64,000 nt of DNA from an uncultured Bacteroidia bacterium (GTDB lineage Bacteria; Bacteroidota; Bacteroidia; Bacteroidales; UBA932). The position numbers were made by a program, and so were the translations under genes. Under the pieces are notes generated by a model that was given only the letters and a program-made list of their open reading frames with translations, was not told the origin of the DNA and searched no databases. This document shows, in pieces, positions 42,675 to 51,039 of the stretch. The stretch is taken from positions 1 through 64,000 of the forward strand of contig CADBFO010000009.1 in NCBI GenBank assembly GCA_902794005.1. The letters are read 5' to 3'. Numbering within the stretch: position 1 is the stretch's first letter; each line of letters opens with the position of its first letter.

Positions 42675-44489
42675 TCAGAAGTTCCAGTTGACGCCGAGGA
42701 TGACAACGCGGCGGTTGAGGCGGGTGACTTCGGCCCACATTTCGGTCTGGTCGGCCGACAGGTAACTTTTTTCCGTCTCGTTGTCCAGGAGGTCGCGGCC
42801 GCTCAGGGACAGGGTCACCTTGCCGATTTTTTTCTCCACCTTGACATTCAGCGCACAGTACTGCTTGAAAATGGTGAAGAAGGTGGCCACGTTGCTGCGG
42901 TAGTTCACGTCGGCGCTTATCTTCCAGTCTTTCGGGAGGGAGAGGGTGGCATCGGCCCAGACGCGCCAGTCGAAACTGCGCTTGAACTGGCCGGATTCCC
43001 GGTTCATGCGCACGTTGCCGTTGTAGGTGACTCCCACGTTGGCCGTCAGCTTTCTGCCTCGCCAGCCCAGAATTTCAGTGGCCCCGTAAATGTGGCTGTC
43101 AGAGGCGTTTACCCAGGTAAACACCTGGTAATTCCGGTCTTCGATGACTTCCCGCGTGTAGGTTTGGTCCACTTCGTCCATCCGGCTCGAATAGGACAAT
43201 TTGGTGGTGGAAAGGAAACGCTTGTACTTGAACTCGTATTCCAGGCCGAGGGCAAAGGTGTGGGTCGATTTGAGATCTTCCTTTCCCCGGAAAATCTGGG
43301 TGAGGTAGTTGCCGTGACGCTCATACCAGCAAATTTGGATGTAGGAAGGATGGTTGACCGACAGGTTGTTCCGGAAAGTGAGTTTGTGCTGGGGCGAGAA
43401 CGTCCAACTGAGCCAGCCCGACCCTACGGGATAAGGCCGGACGAAATTGAGATTCTGGGTGTGCACCTCATCTGTCAGGCGACGGAAATACAACTGGGGG
43501 GAATAGTCGATGTGGGCGCGCAGTTTGCTCCAGGACAGGTCGGCCGCGAAATAAGGTTCGGCCCTGAGGGTGAGATAGTTGAAGTTTTCCCGAAGACGGG
43601 TGCTGTCCCGCCAGATTTCCTTGTTGATATCCTCCAGGACGGCCCCGGAATTTCGGTCGCGGGTATTGTCCAGGGCCAGCCTCAGTCCCGGGTCGATGAC
43701 CAGTCGCACAGGGCCGGTCCGCAGCACGGAGTCCATATAATGTATGGAGGCTTTGAATCCCTGATTGCCGGTGTAAGGGGTTATCCGGTAGATGCGGTTG
43801 TCCTTTTCGTGCTGCGAATCCGCCTCGTACAGCAGCCAGGTGTTGTATCGGCTCAGGTACTTGTTGTCTATGGAAACTTCCCCATTGAGAACTCTCCGGG
43901 GCCCGGCCAGTTGATGGCGGACGCGGGTCCCGGCCTGCACTCCGTGTTCCGTGGAAAACGGATTCTCCATATAAAGGCCGATGTGGCTTAGTTCGTCCTC
44001 CTTCTCCTGGCCGCCCGTTTCTCCCTGAATCCGGAAAGTGGTGGTATTTCCCTTGTCGTCCTTGTACTGGTAACGAATCCACGCATCGAAGGCAAGGGAG
44101 GGCGTCGGCTGCCAATGGAAGTCATTCTTGAAATCCACCCCTATTCCCTGGGTGGTACCTCCCTTTATGGTGAAATCTCCCTTTTTCACGTCTCCGATGG
44201 TTTCCAGACTCAGATGCGACCCGGAAACGGACGCCCGGTACGTGTCCGTATCCCTGTAGTCATAATTGCCTCCGAGGCTGCCTGTCCAGGTAAATTTGGG
44301 GGAGCGGTATCCCACACGGACGGTTCCTTTTCCAAAATACCGGTACAGCGGCATGTCCAGATCTTTGTCCCGCTGCGGCATATAGTCGAAGCCGCCGGAC
44401 GCGTCCAGCCCGCCGGACCACTGCGCATACAGGGACGGACCGGCCAGAACTGCCAGCCATACAAGGATATAACGGAATGCCCTCTTCAC
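42675..44489 (-). CDS. Outer-membrane beta-barrel protein (TonB-receptor-barrel-like)
   Basis: 604 aa, GTG start, signal peptide ending SLYAQ. The body is made of alternating amphipathic strands, e.g. GTVRVGYRSPKFTWTGSLGGNYDY, HKLTFRNNLSVNHPSYIQICWY and KVTLSLSGRDLLDNE, and ends WNF, as outer-membrane barrels do. No plug domain is present, so it is not a complete TonB receptor; it resembles the isolated barrels (OMP_b-brl_3 type) of Bacteroidota. It is downstream of a sigma/barrel pair and may belong to its regulon. Confidence 0.8.
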   Translation of the reverse strand: MKRAFRYILVWLAVLAGPSLYAQWSGGLDASGGFDYMPQRDKDLDMPLYRYFGKGTVRVGYRSPKFTWTGSLGGNYDYRDTDTYRASVSGSHLSLETIGDVKKGDFTIKGGTTQGIGVDFKNDFHWQPTPSLAFDAWIRYQYKDDKGNTTTFRIQGETGGQEKEDELSHIGLYMENPFSTEHGVQAGTRVRHQLAGPRRVLNGEVSIDNKYLSRYNTWLLYEADSQHEKDNRIYRITPYTGNQGFKASIHYMDSVLRTGPVRLVIDPGLRLALDNTRDRNSGAVLEDINKEIWRDSTRLRENFNYLTLRAEPYFAADLSWSKLRAHIDYSPQLYFRRLTDEVHTQNLNFVRPYPVGSGWLSWTFSPQHKLTFRNNLSVNHPSYIQICWYERHGNYLTQIFRGKEDLKSTHTFALGLEYEFKYKRFLSTTKLSYSSRMDEVDQTYTREVIEDRNYQVFTWVNASDSHIYGATEILGWRGRKLTANVGVTYNGNVRMNRESGQFKRSFDWRVWADATLSLPKDWKISADVNYRSNVATFFTIFKQYCALNVKVEKKIGKVTLSLSGRDLLDNETEKSYLSADQTEMWAEVTRLNRRVVILGVNWNF

Positions 44490-44495
44490 AAGGGG

Positions 44496-44503
44496 TAAAG
44501 ATA
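44496..44503 (-). promoter_or_regulatory. Possible -7 box (TATCTTTA) for the 604-aa barrel
   Basis: On the minus strand TATCTTTA is followed by six nucleotides and then the GTG start codon. The last base departs from consensus. Confidence 0.4.
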
Positions 44504-44513
44504 CAAAAACCGT

Positions 44514-45746
44514 TTAAAAAGTGAAACGGTATCCAAAGGTAAATTCCGGAGAAACCGGATGGACCGAATAATACGACTCCACTCCGTTGTTGGCGGGGAT
44601 GTGCCAGCTGACTCCGGGCTGCAGGAAAATGGCTCCATGCCTAAACAATTGATACTGAACACCTACCCCGGCAAAGAGCGACCAGCGCGGATCCTTTACG
44701 GCCTGAGTCTGGACGACCTGCGAAGACAACTGGTCGCCGATGTATGTCTGCGTATTCACCCGTGAGCCCACCGCCCATTCGAAGAGCGGCCCGGCATTCA
44801 GGTTGATGCTGAGATCCCTCCACCGGAAAGCACTCCATTGCAGATTGAACGGAACTCCCAGATAGTACAGATGCCGCACGGTATGGGCGGAGGATTCCCC
44901 GGAATCGGTGTTGTAGTCGGAGCGGAGGGAGGTGTAGGTAAGTCCCGTGCCGATGCTCCAGCGGGGCGCGAATTCATAACTCACCCCCAGGCTGAGCCGG
45001 ATGTTTTGCCGGTGGGCCGATTCCGTTACGCTGGCCCTGTTCTGGCTGAGCATATAGACGTTGACATCGCCCCATCCCTTGGTGAAGGATGGCGAAATGC
45101 CGGGGTTGACGGGAATGCCAAAACCGCTGCTGGAGGAGCGGGCCTGAGCCAGATAGGCTCCGGTGGAGAACTGCACCGCCACGCGGCCGGAATGTTTGGC
45201 GGGCCGATGGGCCGGTTGTCCGGCAGCCGGTTGTGCGGCCGGGCTTCCGGCAGGCGGTTGTGCGGCCGGGCTTCCGGCAGGCGCATTTGGGGTCGATTCC
45301 GCTTCCGCCGGGGAAGCTTGCTTGCGCGACGGTTGCGTTTCGGGCTCCTTTTGCGTCTGTCGGGGCGCCGCGGGAACGGGCGCCGCGGGAATCGGCCCAC
45401 GGGCGGGCGGCAGCTTGTGCGGCGCGGCTTCCGGTGCCGGCTTGACGGATTCGGAAACAAGTACGGGGCTGACGGGGTCGGGAACCGGGAGCGTTCTTTC
45501 ATCGGCCTGGACGACAGGGTCTCCGGGGACGACGGAGACGGGCGCCTCTGCCCGAGGCTTCCAAAGGAACACGGCCAGGACCACCGCTGCGGCAGCCAGA
45601 AGGCCGCCGGCGGCATACCACCACCCTGCACCCGCGCGCTTTTTGGGGGCCATGCCGGCCTGGACTGCGTCCCACAGCCCTTCCGGCGCCGCTTCCTCGT
45701 AACCCTCCAGGAGGGAAGGAAGGGAATCTGTCCATTTTTTACTCAT
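44514..45746 (-). CDS. Membrane-anchored protein with proline-rich linker and C-terminal outer-membrane barrel (ECF-linked)
   Basis: 410 aa with the same layout as the protein at 22362-23732: W...LLEGYEEAAPEG (5-22), a transmembrane helix (about 42-61, ending VFLWKP), a Pro/Ala-rich stretch of about 120 residues (tandem GSPAAQPPA units), then a barrel of about 200 residues (GRVAVQFSTGAYLAQ ... FTFGYRFTF). Its ATG lies within the last codons of the ECF sigma gene (8-nt overlap). The linker could in principle span the periplasm, giving one protein touching both membranes. A regulatory role is inferred. Confidence 0.75.
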   Translation of the reverse strand: MSKKWTDSLPSLLEGYEEAAPEGLWDAVQAGMAPKKRAGAGWWYAAGGLLAAAAVVLAVFLWKPRAEAPVSVVPGDPVVQADERTLPVPDPVSPVLVSESVKPAPEAAPHKLPPARGPIPAAPVPAAPRQTQKEPETQPSRKQASPAEAESTPNAPAGSPAAQPPAGSPAAQPAAGQPAHRPAKHSGRVAVQFSTGAYLAQARSSSSGFGIPVNPGISPSFTKGWGDVNVYMLSQNRASVTESAHRQNIRLSLGVSYEFAPRWSIGTGLTYTSLRSDYNTDSGESSAHTVRHLYYLGVPFNLQWSAFRWRDLSINLNAGPLFEWAVGSRVNTQTYIGDQLSSQVVQTQAVKDPRWSLFAGVGVQYQLFRHGAIFLQPGVSWHIPANNGVESYYSVHPVSPEFTFGYRFTF

Positions 45747-46317
45747 GTTCCTTCAAGTATTGATTGATTTGCCGCGCCAGTGCTGCCCGTGCCCGGAAGA
45801 ACTGGGAGGCCGACGAGTCCTCCTTGATGCCCAGCAGCGCGGCAATTTCCTTATGGGATTTCTGTTCAAAGACAACCAGGTTGAACACCGTCCTGTACCC
45901 GTCCGGCAGGGCCTTGATAAAGCCCTGAAGAACGGCCGGCGGCACTTTCTGCACATCGGCCACTTCCTCTTCCGGCAGATCCGGAAGGTCTTCCACAAAG
46001 CGGAGCCGCCCCTGCGCCCGCAGCCATTTGAGCGCCCGGTTCGCGGTGATGCGCCCGGCCCAGGCCTTCAGGCTGCCTTCGCCCCGGTACTCGAAGCGCG
46101 GAACAGCTTCGAAAATCTGCAGAAGGGCGTCCTGCAGAATGTCCTGGACCGATGCCTGGTCCGGGACATAACGGGAACACACCGCCGTAAGATACCCGGC
46201 ATAGCGCTCAAAGAAAAGATGCATTCCCTCGGGTTCCCTGCGGCGGAGCTTCTCCAGCAGATTGTGTTCACTGCCGGCTTCTGTATTTGAATTCTTTTGC
46301 AGCAGTCTTCCCCTCAA
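45739..46317 (-). CDS. ECF-type RNA polymerase sigma factor
   Basis: 192 aa from the only good upstream ATG, which overlaps the NigD-like gene by 50 nt; a later non-ATG start is possible. Region 2: YAGYLTAVCSRYVPDQASVQDILQDALLQIF and GRITANRALKWLR (the usual WLRTIANRxAL position). Region 4: FNLVVFEQKSHKEIAALLGIKEDSSASQFFRARAAL. It partners the membrane/barrel protein encoded downstream. Confidence 0.92.
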   Translation of the reverse strand: MRGRLLQKNSNTEAGSEHNLLEKLRRREPEGMHLFFERYAGYLTAVCSRYVPDQASVQDILQDALLQIFEAVPRFEYRGEGSLKAWAGRITANRALKWLRAQGRLRFVEDLPDLPEEEVADVQKVPPAVLQGFIKALPDGYRTVFNLVVFEQKSHKEIAALLGIKEDSSASQFFRARAALARQINQYLKEHE

Positions 46318-46963
46318 GGGTGGTCCATTTTAATATTAACGTCTTATACTCTCCCTGCGTAGGGGGAAGCAGGGGGTCGATATCAAAATAAACAAGCGCA
46401 TCTCCCAGCTTCAGGGCCTTGTCTCCATTGGCATTGTGCAGCAGGGTGAATTCGAAGGTGTTCTCTTCTCCGGGGCTCTGGTACAGGCAAAGGGTGTGCG
46501 AAACTTTTCCCTCTCCCCACCAGGCCGAATAATGGACCGTGAGGAAACCGTCCTCCACGCCGGTCATCCAGTCGTCTATGACGTCCAAGCCGGCCGATTG
46601 GCTGTCCGGCATGGGCGAGGATGTTGCATTCTGCGTCGTAACGTCTCCGCGCTCAATCCCGTCCATCCAATGGATGTAGCACTGGGACTGTTCCTTGTTC
46701 AGGGAAAGGCGGCAGATGATGCGCTGGAGGCCCTTGTAGGGCAGGGTGTAGTTGACCGGGTAAACACGAGTGCTGTCGTCCAGCTGAAAGAAAACAGCCC
46801 CGTCGGCATCCTGTTTCACGGTTACGATGGCCGGGGCCGGACCTGCCGCTTCGTCAAAGGAGCACATTGTCGAAAAAGGCTCATCCGTGGAAATGTCGCT
46901 CGAACGCATACAGGCGGAAAGCAGCACCACGGTCCCTATTATGTATAACAATAATCTTCTCAT
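46268..46963 (-). CDS. NigD-like lipoprotein
   Basis: The ATG at 46963 follows GGAG closely and gives 231 aa with lipobox LLSAC. The pattern FQLDDSTRVYPVNYTLPYKGLQRIICRLSLN and a C-terminal jelly-roll segment (FEFTLLHNANGDKALKL, YKTLILKWTTL) matches NigD-like proteins. These are of unknown function and common in Bacteroidales. It lies directly upstream of, and overlaps, the ECF sigma gene, so it is probably part of that envelope operon. Confidence 0.8.
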   Translation of the reverse strand: MRRLLLYIIGTVVLLSACMRSSDISTDEPFSTMCSFDEAAGPAPAIVTVKQDADGAVFFQLDDSTRVYPVNYTLPYKGLQRIICRLSLNKEQSQCYIHWMDGIERGDVTTQNATSSPMPDSQSAGLDVIDDWMTGVEDGFLTVHYSAWWGEGKVSHTLCLYQSPGEENTFEFTLLHNANGDKALKLGDALVYFDIDPLLPPTQGEYKTLILKWTTLEGKTAAKEFKYRSRQ

Positions 46964-47022
46964 ACCCACTCCTTAAATCCGGCACAGGGCGAAATCTTGC
47001 ACGAACGCAGGAAAAATATGCG

Positions 47023-50000
47023 CTAAAAGTCCATCCCCAGAATCAATTCCACAGACCAGGGTTTATCCTGGTCCATGTATTTGTACCAGGAGCCGCCCAG
47101 ATAGGAGAAGGAAACGCCCAGCGAAGCGTCAAAGGGAAGGATGAGCTTGGCCAGGTTGGCGGTGAAATCGGCCCCGGCGCTCCACAGATGGCCGTTCTGG
47201 AATCCGGTGAAGTCCCCGTGCGGGGTGAGGACGAAGTTCTTGATGTAGGCGACGCCGGGGATGTTGATGTCTCCCACATAGATGGGGATGGCGTAGTCGG
47301 CCGTGAGCTTCCACTGGCAGGGGTTGGCCTGGGCGAAGGCCGAAGCGGCCCCCGGGTCGAAACCGCGCGGCAGCGTGTTCACGCTGAGTTCCCCGAAGAA
47401 GGGCATGTCCCGGTGCACCTGCTGCTGGTACATGCCGGAGAGGCGCAGGCCCTGGGTTTTCCAGATTCCCGGAAGATAGCCGTACACATAGGCATAGAGG
47501 TTGGGGGCGAACTGGCGGGTGAGGCCGGGCCGGAGACTGGCGCCCAGTTCCGCGCCGATACCCAGCCGGGGATACACCTGGCTGCGTCCTTTGGAAAGTA
47601 CGGCATAGCCGCGGACCGAAGCCTTGAGCTGCTGCATGAACACGGTTTCGTCGGTGCCCGTTTGGCCGGTGACACGCCAGCGGGTTTTCATGCGCACGGG
47701 GTGCCTGGACAGTTTCCAGGTGAGCGGATCGGTGGCCAGGCCATTGTTGGAAAGCGTGTAACTCAACTGGGGGACAAAGCCGTAGGTTACGCCATATCGC
47801 CTGACGCTTAACGGGATATAGGCGCGGAGGGTGGCCTCCACCAGAGGGTCTTTCCGCAGGAAGGCGCCCAAGGTCTGGTTTACAAACAGCACCTGGTCAT
47901 AATTGTTCAGGAAGTATTGGCGGGCGCGGCGGTCCCCCACATCCACGCTGGCTTCAAAAACGGGGTACAGGCCCGTATAGACCAGGCGCGCATGGAAGGC
48001 GTTGCGCCAGTTTTCCGGATTGTCCGGGCTGCGGTGCAGGCCGTATCCAACCATGCCGGAAAGCGTGCCCAGCGTGTTCTGGAAAAAGCCGCTGAGGCCC
48101 AGGGACGCCGTTTTATAAGAGAAGTCCATGCTGCCTTCCTTCACCGCGTCGTAATTCACATAAAGCGGCAGCCAGGAGTGCAGGCGCAAGGGATGCAGCA
48201 GTTTATGGTAGCGCCTGGGGGCGCTCATGGGAACGGCCGAGGAAAGGTCCGGCAGGGGACCCAGCGCCTGTTCCTGTGCGCGGAGGTTGTCGGCCAAAAA
48301 ATAGGAATGGACGTGGGCAAAGGCTACTTCGCGGGGCCGGAGGCTGTCCACGGGGGTACGGTACAGCATCATCCCCTCCGGCGTCTGGGAGACCGTATAG
48401 AGGAAGCGGTCGTCCGAAACGGGGGCCGTGCAGCCGTAGCGGCTGGACGTCATCTGCAGCAGGCGGTTCTCCGAAGGATCGTACCGGTAATACTCATTGA
48501 CGCCCGTGCGGTCCGACACCCATTCCACGCAGCCTTCCCCGCTACCCATGTTCACCACCTTCTGAATGGCGGGAGCAAGCACCTCTTCCCAGGTTCCTTC
48601 CGGCGTGATCCGGTAAATGCCGTATCCGCCGACCGATACGCCGGAAAGATAGACGGTCCCCTCCAGCCAGGCGAATTCCAAGGCCTGGATGCCGTCCGGG
48701 ACACGCGTACGGCGGACGGCGCTGCCATCGTCCGTCGATAGCAGCGTCACATAGTTTTCCCCTTCCGGCCGGTTCTCGGACACCGCCAGAAGGCTGCCGT
48801 CCGGAGAGGGCTGGGGATTATCGTAATAGTGCCCGGTAACCAGGTCGTGCGCTTTTCCGGCCGCGATGTCATAGTAACAGACGGCCGACGAGCCCGCAAG
48901 TTTCCACCGGGCGTCCAGCCGCTTCTCCGACCAGTAGAGGCGGTTTTTGACCCCCTCGTAGAACAGGAACGTCCGCATGGAGGGAAAATCCATCAGGTGC
49001 TTCACCTTCCCGTCCCGGATGGAGACAAGTTCGGCCGGTCGGAGATAGCTTTCCCGAAGGGCATAGATGGTTCCGTCTTCCGCCATCTGCGGGGTGGCAT
49101 AATCCACCGGGAACGCTTCCGTGCGGGTAATCTGCTCCATGGGCTGGAAGGGGGCACGGGCGACGGCATCGGCCCGCCAATGGGCGTTCACGGTGTCCAG
49201 GATTTCGCGGAACGTGGCATTGAACGACTGTCCGGTGTTTTTCTTCATCGTGCTGCGGAAGGCCGATGACAGGAGCCAGGGCTTCCGGCGGCCGTTTTCG
49301 GCCGTCTCCTTCATGATGAAGGGGTTGTCGGTGAGATAGCGGGAACCCGCCACGGCGAGATAGCCCACCGTGTAATAGTCCGGCGTAAAGTGCTTGTAGG
49401 AGCCATAACGCCAGCGGAACCAGTTGCGGTAATCTCCCCGGTCCAGGGCCACCTGGTAATAATTCAGGAAATCGGCCGTGCGGGCGCGGGTTCCCTTCCA
49501 CAGGCCGGCTTCGGCCGACACGGCGTCGCCTTCTCCCAGAGACAGTCCCAGGAAGGTTTCATAGACGACGGGATTCCAGATTTGCCCTGCGAGGACGTTG
49601 AACAGCTTGAAGTATTTCCGGCTGCCCTGCTGGAACTGGGCCTGGTGACGGGGTTCGTGGGAGGCCAGCTGGACGGCCCAGGGCTCCGGATCCGCCCCGT
49701 CCATCTCGGGCATGGTATAAAGGTCCATGCGGGAAGGGGCCCAGCCTACGGAGCCGTTGGAATAAGGGTTGAAGGGGTGCAGCACCACGGGCATCTTTCG
49801 GCGCTGGCCTTCGCCCGGCGTGAGACCGTAACTCCGGCCGAGAGGCACGCGGAACTGCTCCAGCAGCCGGCCGTACGTGCGGGCCAATGAGTCTGTCCCG
49901 ACAGGGTAAATGAGCTGATAATGGGGCGTCTCAATGGTGTTCCAGCGAAGGTGCCCGGGATCGTCGCCGGCCAGGTAGAACTGCGCCTTCACGGGAAGGG

Positions 50001-50043
50001 CCGCCAGGAGAAGGAGAGTTGCTGTCAGAACCGTTCGTCTCAT
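47023..50043 (-). CDS. Exported HEXXH metalloprotease-like / beta-propeller / outer-membrane barrel protein
   Basis: The start MRRTVLTATLLLLAALPVKAQ at 50043 gives 1006 aa; the open frame upstream runs over the promoter. Residues 22-270 form a zincin-like domain with H129-E-P-R-H133 (HEXXH) and, 38 residues on, EGDAVSAE with Glu171 as likely third ligand. Residues about 290-620 hold propeller-type repeats (DNPQPSPDGSLLAVSEN, QPSPDG as in TolB/PD40 blades). From about 690 to the end there is a beta-barrel (HSWLPLYVNYDAVKEGSMDFSYKTASLGLSG ... VELILGMDF). The protein is of a kind seen in Bacteroidota but without a known substrate, to my knowledge. Confidence 0.82.
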   Translation of the reverse strand: MRRTVLTATLLLLAALPVKAQFYLAGDDPGHLRWNTIETPHYQLIYPVGTDSLARTYGRLLEQFRVPLGRSYGLTPGEGQRRKMPVVLHPFNPYSNGSVGWAPSRMDLYTMPEMDGADPEPWAVQLASHEPRHQAQFQQGSRKYFKLFNVLAGQIWNPVVYETFLGLSLGEGDAVSAEAGLWKGTRARTADFLNYYQVALDRGDYRNWFRWRYGSYKHFTPDYYTVGYLAVAGSRYLTDNPFIMKETAENGRRKPWLLSSAFRSTMKKNTGQSFNATFREILDTVNAHWRADAVARAPFQPMEQITRTEAFPVDYATPQMAEDGTIYALRESYLRPAELVSIRDGKVKHLMDFPSMRTFLFYEGVKNRLYWSEKRLDARWKLAGSSAVCYYDIAAGKAHDLVTGHYYDNPQPSPDGSLLAVSENRPEGENYVTLLSTDDGSAVRRTRVPDGIQALEFAWLEGTVYLSGVSVGGYGIYRITPEGTWEEVLAPAIQKVVNMGSGEGCVEWVSDRTGVNEYYRYDPSENRLLQMTSSRYGCTAPVSDDRFLYTVSQTPEGMMLYRTPVDSLRPREVAFAHVHSYFLADNLRAQEQALGPLPDLSSAVPMSAPRRYHKLLHPLRLHSWLPLYVNYDAVKEGSMDFSYKTASLGLSGFFQNTLGTLSGMVGYGLHRSPDNPENWRNAFHARLVYTGLYPVFEASVDVGDRRARQYFLNNYDQVLFVNQTLGAFLRKDPLVEATLRAYIPLSVRRYGVTYGFVPQLSYTLSNNGLATDPLTWKLSRHPVRMKTRWRVTGQTGTDETVFMQQLKASVRGYAVLSKGRSQVYPRLGIGAELGASLRPGLTRQFAPNLYAYVYGYLPGIWKTQGLRLSGMYQQQVHRDMPFFGELSVNTLPRGFDPGAASAFAQANPCQWKLTADYAIPIYVGDINIPGVAYIKNFVLTPHGDFTGFQNGHLWSAGADFTANLAKLILPFDASLGVSFSYLGGSWYKYMDQDKPWSVELILGMDF

Positions 50044-50049
50044 ACTGCG

Positions 50050-50057
50050 CAAATTTA
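50050..50057 (-). promoter_or_regulatory. -7 box (TAAATTTG) of the HEXXH barrel gene
   Basis: On the minus strand TAAATTTG is separated from the ATG at 50043 by six nucleotides. It is one of a divergent pair with 50070-50077. Confidence 0.65.
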
Positions 50058-50069
50058 CGGTTTTTTCCT

Positions 50070-50077
50070 TACATTTG
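50070..50077 (+). promoter_or_regulatory. -7 box (TACATTTG) of the thioredoxin-like gene
   Basis: TACATTTG is followed by eight nucleotides and then the ATG at 50086. The two -7 boxes are only 12 bp apart, so the promoters overlap and probably compete. Confidence 0.65.
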
Positions 50078-50085
50078 CCGACAGT

Positions 50086-51039
50086 ATGAAAGAAAGAATC
50101 GTCATCGGCCTGGCCTGCCTGCTGTGCCTGGCGGCCTGCGGGCCCAAAAAGACAACGGAATCCAAGGCGGAGCCCCGCGCTTTTCCCGCTGCCGTGATTC
50201 CCATCATGCTTGAGGACCCGAATCAGCGCATAAGCTGGTTGGTGCAGCACTACTGGGACCCTTTCACGGCCCCGGACAGCCTGTATTTCTCCGACTCCCT
50301 CCACATCAACGGGGTTCCTTTCGGAGAGGTGGAAGAACAGATGGGAGTCTTCGCGACAATGCTGCAGCAAGTGACGCCCGAAGACGGCGGAAAGGCCCTG
50401 GAAAACCTGTTCGGGCGCATGGACGGTTTCCAGGAAGCGCATCCGTCCGCAAATCTTTTCGACAAACTGAACGCGCTGGTTTCCAAGTATTTCTACGACC
50501 CCAACTCCCCCGTCAGAAGCGAGTTGCTGTACCTTTCCTATGTGAAAAGGCTGGCGGGCTCCGGCCGGGTATCGGCCACGGACAGGAAGCGCTACGAGTG
50601 GGAGGCCGAAACCTGTGCGCTGAACCGTCCCGGAACGCCGGCGGCCGATTTTTCTTTCATCGACACCGAAGGCCGCAGGCGCACCCTGTACGGCATAGAC
50701 GCAGACCTCACCCTCCTGATTTTCGGGAATCCCGACTGCCGGGCCTGCCAGGAAATCCAGCAGTCCATAGCCGCCGTCGAAGCCCTTTCCAAGGCCATCA
50801 AAAGCGGTCGGCTGAAAGTGGTGGACATTTACATCGACAAGGACATCTCCCTATGGAAGGCCCGCATTCCGGACTATCCCAAAGACTGGATCAACGGCTA
50901 TGATCCGGACTTCGCCATCCGCACCGACCTCCTGTACAACGTGCGCGCCCTGCCTTCCCTGTACCTGCTGGACAAGGACAAGACCGTGCTCCTGAAAGAC
51001 TGTACGCCCGAGCAGTTTTTCCGGGCCATGGGCGTTTAG
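50086..51039 (+). CDS. DUF5106 / thioredoxin-like lipoprotein
   Basis: The start at 50086 gives 317 aa with lipobox LAAC (Cys17). Residues about 45-185 are DUF5106-like (PNQRISWLVQHYWDPF, SELLYLSYVKRL). From about 195 a thioredoxin fold begins (GTPAADFSFIDTEGRRRTL) with the redox pair C-R-A-C in FGNPDCRACQEI and ALPSLYLLDKDK (cis-Pro loop). It is probably a periplasmic thiol-disulfide protein. Its TAG overlaps the TAA of the convergent galM part. Confidence 0.87.
   Translation: MKERIVIGLACLLCLAACGPKKTTESKAEPRAFPAAVIPIMLEDPNQRISWLVQHYWDPFTAPDSLYFSDSLHINGVPFGEVEEQMGVFATMLQQVTPEDGGKALENLFGRMDGFQEAHPSANLFDKLNALVSKYFYDPNSPVRSELLYLSYVKRLAGSGRVSATDRKRYEWEAETCALNRPGTPAADFSFIDTEGRRRTLYGIDADLTLLIFGNPDCRACQEIQQSIAAVEALSKAIKSGRLKVVDIYIDKDISLWKARIPDYPKDWINGYDPDFAIRTDLLYNVRALPSLYLLDKDKTVLLKDCTPEQFFRAMGV

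Noticed and set aside
49921..50085. Longer N-terminus of the thioredoxin-like gene, starting at 49921
   Set aside because: It would run antisense through the start of the HEXXH gene and over both promoters; the ATG at 50086 gives a lipoprotein signal at once.
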